Below the pieces are notes generated by a model that saw nothing but the letters and a program-made list of their open reading frames with translations, had not been told where the DNA came from and made no database searches. From Adiantum capillus-veneris (Eukaryota > Streptophyta > Polypodiopsida > Polypodiales > Pteridaceae), in contig CM043943.1 in NCBI GenBank assembly GCA_014529385.2, positions 100,341,355 through 100,405,354 on the forward strand: DNA of 64,000 nt. The letters run 5' to 3'. The position numbers and the translations under genes were made by a program. Shown here one piece after another: positions 58,600 through 64,000 of the stretch (positions are counted from its first letter, which is position 1; every line of letters starts with the position of its first letter).

Positions 58600-60272
58600 A
58601 CAACTAGAAATACTTGCTGCATAGTGAACGAGGACAGATTTACCACACACAGTCAAGAGCTATTATGGAGCTGATTAACAAGCATCAAGTAGCATTTGCC
58701 TGCTATTAGCTCTCTAAACCTAGCAAATGGCTATAACCCACTAGCTGGTTAGAGCTATCTATTAGGCATTTTTAATAACACGTAAAAAGATTTCTCAGAA
58801 GCAGTTATAGCCTATTTTCTTGCAAGCTATGAGCAGCAATTGGTTATACATAACTAGGCACTACTGGCCACATAGTCAATAACATTATATACCACACAAT
58901 CAACAGCTAATGTGGAGTTATTTAAAAAGCATAAAGTAGCTTTTACCAGCTAGTAGCTCTCTAAACCTAGGAGGTAGCTATCACCCACTAGCTATGAAAA
59001 ACAATAGCTACCCAATAGCTGGTTAATACCTACACAATAGGTAGCTATTACCCACTAGCTATGAAAAAAAATATATACCCAATAATAACTGGTTAATACC
59101 TACACAATAGCTACCTAATAGCTGGTTACAAAAGCAAAAATCTCTCAAAACCTGGCAAATAGCTATTACCCACTAGCTGTGGAAGACAATAGATTCTTAA
59201 TAGCTGGTGAGATAGCTACTTCCAGCTAATAGCTCTCAAAATTATTCCAAATAGCTATTGCCCAACCCAATAGCTATGGAGGACAATAGCTACTTGATAT
59301 TCGGTTCTAAGCTATTGATAGCTGGCCAGATAGATACTAACAGCTGATAGATCTCAAAACCAGGCAAATAGCTTTGAGCTAATAGCTATGGCAGGCAATA
59401 GCTACCTAATAGCTGGTTATAAACACTATCAAGCTACTTCCAACTAATAGCTCTCCAAAATTGGCAAAAAGCTATTACCCATTAGCTATGGAGGATAGTA
59501 GCTGTGATCAATAACTACTTTCAGCTAATAGCTCTCCAACCCTGCAAAATAGCTATCATCCACTAGCTGTGAAAAATAGCTATCATCCACTAGCTATGGA
59601 AGCCAATAGCTAACTCATAGAGCTGATTAAAAGCTCTGTCACACAGCTATTAATAATAGGTCAAATAGGTACTGCCAGCTAATAGGCCATCACCCACTAG
59701 CTATGGTAGACGATAGCTACCTAATAGCTGGTCAAAAGCTGTCCGAGAACCAACTTTAGTCAATTTTGGGTCTATAATATCTACACACTATCAATAGCTA
59801 TTGTACAACAACAAAAGTCAATAGCTACCTCATAGCTCGTCAAAAGCTTCGGGACTAGCAGATATGTAATAGCTAGTATCCAGCTATTAGAGAGCTATTA
59901 AATTCTAATAGTTAGGAATATTGGTCACTAGTGAATGAGAAAGTATTTACTCACACAATTAACAGCTATTTTGGAGCTATTTAATAAGAGCCAGGTAGCT
60001 ATTACCAGCTAGTAGCTCTCTCTAAACCTAGCAGATAGCTATCACCCACTACCTATGGAAGCCATTGGCAAACTAATAGCTGATTTAAAGCTGTATTTTT
60101 AAAAGCTTGTGATAAGATGCTATTGGTAATTGGACAATAAGCTATATTAGTATCCAATAGCTATCAAATAGCTAACTCATAGTTGTACCTAGTACAGCTA
60201 TTGGTTACTATTACAACCTACTACTAATTACAAGCTATTTGATTGACAGCTTACTACTAATTACAATCTATT
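58600..60272 (-). repeat. TAGCTA-type repeat array (right array)
   Basis: Short variants of CACTAGCTATGGAAGCCAAT and CTACCTAATAGCTGGTTA. The common word CACTAGCTATG is the reverse complement of CATAGCTAGTG in the left array, so the two arrays are inverted relative to each other. By symmetry it may lie in an intron of the minus-strand gene, but no exon beyond it is visible because a copia element starts at 60273. Confidence 0.85.
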
Positions 60273-60499
60273 TGTTACCATATACATGTGGTAGTGATGT
60301 GTGTGAACACACTAGGACCGCCGGGGCATTTTTTCCCTCTTTAGGAGGTTTTTTCCCCCGTGCATTGTATATACGCCCATCACTCTAGGGCTATCTATCT
60401 TTCCATTGCACACTAAGGAATACACTCTCTATTGTGTGCCTTGAGCTTCCTTCGTCTTCTCCAAGCTGTGTGTGTTTCTCTGCAACCCTAATTCCAACA
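60273..60499 (+). repeat. 5' LTR of the copia element
   Basis: 227 bp, start TGTTACCATATACATG and end CTAATTCCAACA. It carries TATATAC near 60368 as a possible TATA box. Its reverse complement, with an internal deletion, is found at 44414-44516, which defines both ends independently. Confidence 0.85.
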
Positions 60500-60501
60500 A
60501 T

Positions 60502-60513
60502 TGGTATCAGAGC
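60502..60513 (+). promoter_or_regulatory. Primer-binding site (initiator-Met tRNA)
   Basis: TGGTATCAGAGC, two bases after the LTR. This is the standard copia primer site in plants. Confidence 0.95.
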
Positions 60514-60820
60514 AGGTCACGTCCTCCAGGGCTTAGTCGCCAGCTGCTCCAGCACACGCCTGCTCACTTTCTCCGATTTCAGTGAGCTTTGGCAAGCGTT
60601 CGCAGGTCGACAAATATTTTGGGCTCATTTCGGCCTCCGTTTCCACTACGAGCAGTACTTCACAGGTTATTTCGTCATTTTGTGCAGATTTTCTGTCAGT
60701 GCCGTTTTCTGCATAACAGGTGCCTTATAGTCTTCTACGGTTTGTGCTATATAGCACAAGTTGTTCCTGCTCCATTTCTCCTATTTTCGGGCAATTTTCA
60801 CATCAGGTGCAGCATTTACC

Positions 60821-63800
60821 ATGGCTGACAACAACAACACAGATGTGTTCAAGATGTTTGCTGCTGAGGACAGGTTGGATGGGGACAACTACCCTATGTG
60901 GGCTTATATGATGCAACACGTTCTTGTGTCAAAAGGTGTCTGGAACATTGTGCAGGGCATTGATGTACGTCCTGGTTCTGAAGATGTAGGCGATATTGAG
61001 GATGTTGCAGGTCTTGTTGCAAGGATTGCAGCTGTTAGAGTTGTTTTGCCTACAGCAGAACAAGCTCGTTGGGATGTTAAGGATGCGCAGGCTCATGCAT
61101 TGATTGCGTTGTCTGTGAAGCGCACCATTATTCCTCACATCCGTTCAGCAAAATCTGCAAAACAGGCTTGGGATATTCTAGCAGGTCTTTATGCAAGCCG
61201 CAATGAGGCTAAAATTGCTTTGCTGCGTAAAGAGCTAGAGTCGAAGATTATGCATGAGGAAGATGATATGGACACTTTCCTTGCTAGTGTCAAGGATATC
61301 AATGAGCAACTCATTTCTGCAGGTGAAGTCATTTCTGACAGTTCCCTTGTGCAGACTGTTCTTGATGCCTTACCAGATTCCTACCAGACTTTTGCTAGTA
61401 CTTGGAGACTGATGACCCAAGGAAATCCTGAAGTTGTCAAGTTTGATGCATTATGCACATTGCTGTTGCAAGAGTCACTTTCTAGAAAAAACAGGACTAG
61501 GCAGCGTGCAGTTGAACAGGCTTTTATTGCTTCTCAAAGAAAGGGTGGTAACAGTAATGCAGCCACTTCTTATGGTTCTGCTGCGAGTGGCAAAATTTCT
61601 GTTCCTAATGCTTCTGCTAGCAGCACTTCGTCTGGCAATTCTGGTGATAAGGGCAAAAAGAAGATGCGTTGCCATTATTGTAAAGCCAATGATCACTTGA
61701 TCAAGTCGTGTCCTAAGTTGAAGGCCAAAGAGGCTAAGAAGAAAGAGGGTGGTTCCACTGCAAATGCTGGTTCCACTACAAATGCAGCCATTGTTGAGTC
61801 TTCTGTGAAAGGAGATTGTGATGCTGATGTTGATGCAGAATGGGCTTTTAGCGCAGAGTGCACTTACAATCCTGCTGTCCATGATGCATGCTTGTCACTT
61901 GCTGCAGATTCACATGTGTGGTATTTCGACAGTGGTGCTACAAAGCACATTACCTCACATCGTGAATTGTTTACCTCTCTCGAGTCTGTCCCTCATGGGA
62001 ATTCAGTCACTTGTGCCAACAACGCCTCTTATCCAGTTCAGGGAGTTGGAAAGATTGTGCTCACTGCTGCTAATGGAAGTTCCTTCACACTTGTTGATGC
62101 ACTTTATGTACCTGGGATCAAGAAGAATCTCTTGTCTGTATCCGCACTTGCTAGACTTGGACTTGTAGTCAAATTTGTGGATGACAGATGTACAGTTCAT
62201 GATCTCAGTTTTGGTGATGAAATTGTTGCATCTGGGCTTTTGTGCTGTGGGCTGTATAAGCTCACTTTGTATGACAAGTGTGGACAAAATTTTGCAAATG
62301 CTGTTGCAGATTCAAGGGCTATTTCAGATGCAAAACTTTGGCATGCACGTTTTGGTCATCTGAATTTTGCCAGTTTGCTGCGTTTGCAGAAATCTGATAT
62401 GGTTGCTTCTTTGCCGCCTCTTGAAGCACCTATCAAACATGTTTGTGAAGGCTGTATTCTGGGTAAAATGCAGCGTTCTAAGTTTCCAAAGGATGGTTCA
62501 GTTAGGGCCACATGCAGGTTGCAGCTTGTGCATAGTGACGTTTGTGGGCCCATGCAAACTCCGTCCTTGGGCAATTACCTGTACTTCGTGACTTTCATTG
62601 ATGATTACTCCAGGCATGCATGGGTATTTCCGCTTAAAGCAAAGTCCGAAGTTTTTATGTGCTTCAAACAATTTTTGGCTATGGCTGAAAATGTCTCAAA
62701 ATGTACTATGGGCACCCTCCGTTCCGATCGAGGGGCGGAGTATATGTCTCATGAATTTAATGCATTTCTGGCTAGTCGTGGGATAAAACACCAATGTACA
62801 GTGCCTTATACACCTCAGCAAAATGGTGTTGCTGAGAGGAAAAACAGGTCACTAACGGAAATGGCACGATGTATGGTCAAAAGTCAAGCTTTGCCGCATT
62901 CTTTTTGGCTTGAGGCCATCATGTGTGCCACTTATGTACTTAACAGGTGTCCTACGAAAGCTTTGCAGTCTATTACTCCATATGAAGCATGGCATGATAG
63001 AAAACCTTCTATTGAGCACATGCGTGTTTTTGGCTGTTTGGCATATGCTTTGGTGCCACAAGTGCAGCGCAGAAAATTGGATGATAAGGCTGTCAAATGT
63101 ATTTTTGTTGGTTATAGTGCTGAAAGCAAAGGTTACAGGTTGTATCATCCGCAAACAAAACGTATTTTGGTTTCACGGGATGTAGTGTTTGTGGAAGATT
63201 CTGTTCAACCCTTGCTGTCATGTACTAGAGACAGTAATGTAAGCTCACAGGACATTTATGACACTTTGTTGCCTCTTTTCAGTGGTGGAAATACGAATGT
63301 AAGTTCCAATGAGGCAAATGTACAGCCTATGGGGGTTTCTGAAAATGTTTTAGAACAGCCTATTACTGATGCAGATGTACATGATGTACTTGATGAGGAA
63401 AGGGCTGAAAATGAGCAGGCTAGAGGTATGCCAAAATGGCTGGTGCACACTTTGCGTGACAGTAAATTGGATGCACCTTTATCTAGTCGTACTCGTTCAA
63501 GCTCTCGCCATGCATCTTATGCATCAGATTGTTATGCTTTGGCTGTGTCTAGTTTACATGATGTTGAGGAGCCTCTGTCTTTTGATGAAGCACAGAATTC
63601 AGAAAATTGGATTGCTGCCATGAAATCAGAATATGATGCACTTATAGAGAATGACACATGGACTTTATGTGATTTGCCTCCTGGCAAAAAGGCCATTGGT
63701 ACGAAGTGGATTTACAAGTTGAAACGCAAGCCGGATGGTGAGATCGATCGCCATAAGGCTCGACTTGTTGCAAAGGGTTATGCACAACAAAAAGGCATAG

Positions 63801-64000
63801 ATTATGAAGAGACTTTTGCTCCCACTTGTCGTATGACTACTGTGCGTTTTCTATGTGCATTGGCAGCTCATTTTGGTTGGGATGTACATCAATCAGACAT
63901 TGTTACTGCTTTCTTGAATGGTGACATATTTGAGGAAGTTTATGTAACGTAGCCTCGCGGTTTTGTCATAAAAGGACAAGAGGACAAAGTGTGCAAATGT
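60821..64000 (+). pseudogene. gag-pol: Copia gag-pol polyprotein, nearly intact, one amber codon
   Basis: The start is chosen at ATG 60821 (MADNNNTDVFKMFAAEDRLD), although the frame is open 20 codons earlier. Domains in order, numbering from this Met: gag of the UBN2/copia type (about 10-230), CCHC knuckle CHYCKANDHLIKSC (284-297), protease WYFDSGATKHIT with Asp370, integrase finger His508, His512, Cys542, Cys545, integrase core Asp573, Asp636, Glu672, and the start of the copia reverse transcriptase from about 944 (NDTWTLCDLPPGKKAIG). The frame stops at TAG 63950-63952 and then continues in frame with PRGFVIKGQ, where relatives usually have Gln or a similar residue. So one substitution separates it from an open frame, within the part visible. 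Confidence 0.92.

Larger units (their letters stand above)
46894..60272 (+). mobile_element. Large Sola-like DNA transposon, right end outside the window
   Basis: The left terminus GGGTGGAAGCATG followed by AATAGCTGTGTCC matches the 259 bp MITE at 5424-5682, which has a 4 bp target duplication. Inside are a plus-strand transposase pseudogene, a convergent minus-strand FCP1-domain gene, and two TAGCTA-type arrays in opposite orientation (48014-50030 and 58600-60272). The transposase signature DFVENYS ... SDGVASQFK ... GEHDGAGEVVKR resembles Sola superfamily proteins, which also make 4 bp duplications. The right terminus was not found; a copia element begins at 60273. If the model holds, it should lie beyond 64000 and be followed by TGCT. 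The Sola name is inferred from memory of the motif pattern. Confidence 0.68.
60273..64000 (+). mobile_element. Ty1/copia retrotransposon, 5' part, cut by the window end
   Basis: A short 5' LTR (60273-60499), initiator-Met primer site, a leader, and a long gag-pol frame up to the polymerase. It is inserted at the right edge of the TAGCTA array. The missing part should include the rest of the polymerase, RNase H and the 3' LTR. It is the same family as the decayed copy at 44382-46440, and by far the better preserved of the two. Confidence 0.93.

Noticed and set aside
1-64000. tRNA, rRNA and conserved host genes
   Set aside because: None recognised on either strand by eye. A dedicated covariance-model and protein search would be needed to exclude small or diverged ones.

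Overview
This window reads as transposon-packed intergenic DNA from a large land-plant nuclear genome. I see no confident host gene, rRNA, tRNA or CRISPR array. The evidence for a plant is Ty1/copia elements primed by initiator-Met tRNA (TGGTATCAGAGC), a Ty3/gypsy element with the dual RNase H of the plant Tat/Ogre lineage, plant-type splice sites, and long AT-rich tracts. Large DNA transposons with DUF7869-like and Sola-like transposases suggest an early-diverging lineage such as a fern or lycophyte. That last step is inference and cannot be settled from this window.

Layout. 1-168: a partial minus-strand exon. 235-5395 and 25271-30205: one long tandem array, about 440 bp per higher-order unit, built on the motif TCCACCACTTGTCCAA. 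It is broken by a 1.34 kb TTAA-flanked non-autonomous transposon (3491-4831) and by a nested LTR-retrotransposon block (5396-25270). The outer block is a non-coding copia-primed element with target duplication ATGTC. Inside it sits a 9.8 kb minus-strand Tat-type gypsy element (9982-19777, target duplication TCATG, 1.5 kb LTRs) with an extra ORF upstream of gag. One LTR of the outer element carries a 259 bp MITE (5424-5682).

31264-38071: a minus-strand LTR element in which only gag is recognisable. It uses the same unusual primer-binding site as the gypsy element. 38530-39660: a divergent array with the same TCCACCACTTGTCCAA motif, ending just before the splice acceptor of a decayed DUF7869-like transposase gene (39758-43129). 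44382-46440: a decayed minus-strand copia copy. 46540-46893: a gypsy integrase scrap.

46894-60272 and probably beyond: a large Sola-like DNA transposon. It holds a plus-strand transposase pseudogene (47297-51899) whose central intron consists of about 2 kb of TAGCTA-type repeats. A convergent minus-strand gene encodes an FCP1-homology domain (52420-54560, with further candidate exons to about 58490). An oppositely oriented TAGCTA array follows (58600-60272). A 2.18 kb solo LTR (55627-57803) interrupts one of two duplicated exon blocks. 60273-64000: the 5' part of a nearly intact copia element, cut by the window edge.

The most unusual result is that two unrelated transposase genes each have a long simple-motif array directly upstream of, or inside, an intron. 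The Sola-like element is also tied, by termini and a 4 bp target duplication, to a MITE 41 kb away. Many of the nonsense codons are TAG or TAA where glutamine is expected, which fits deamination of methylated cytosine.
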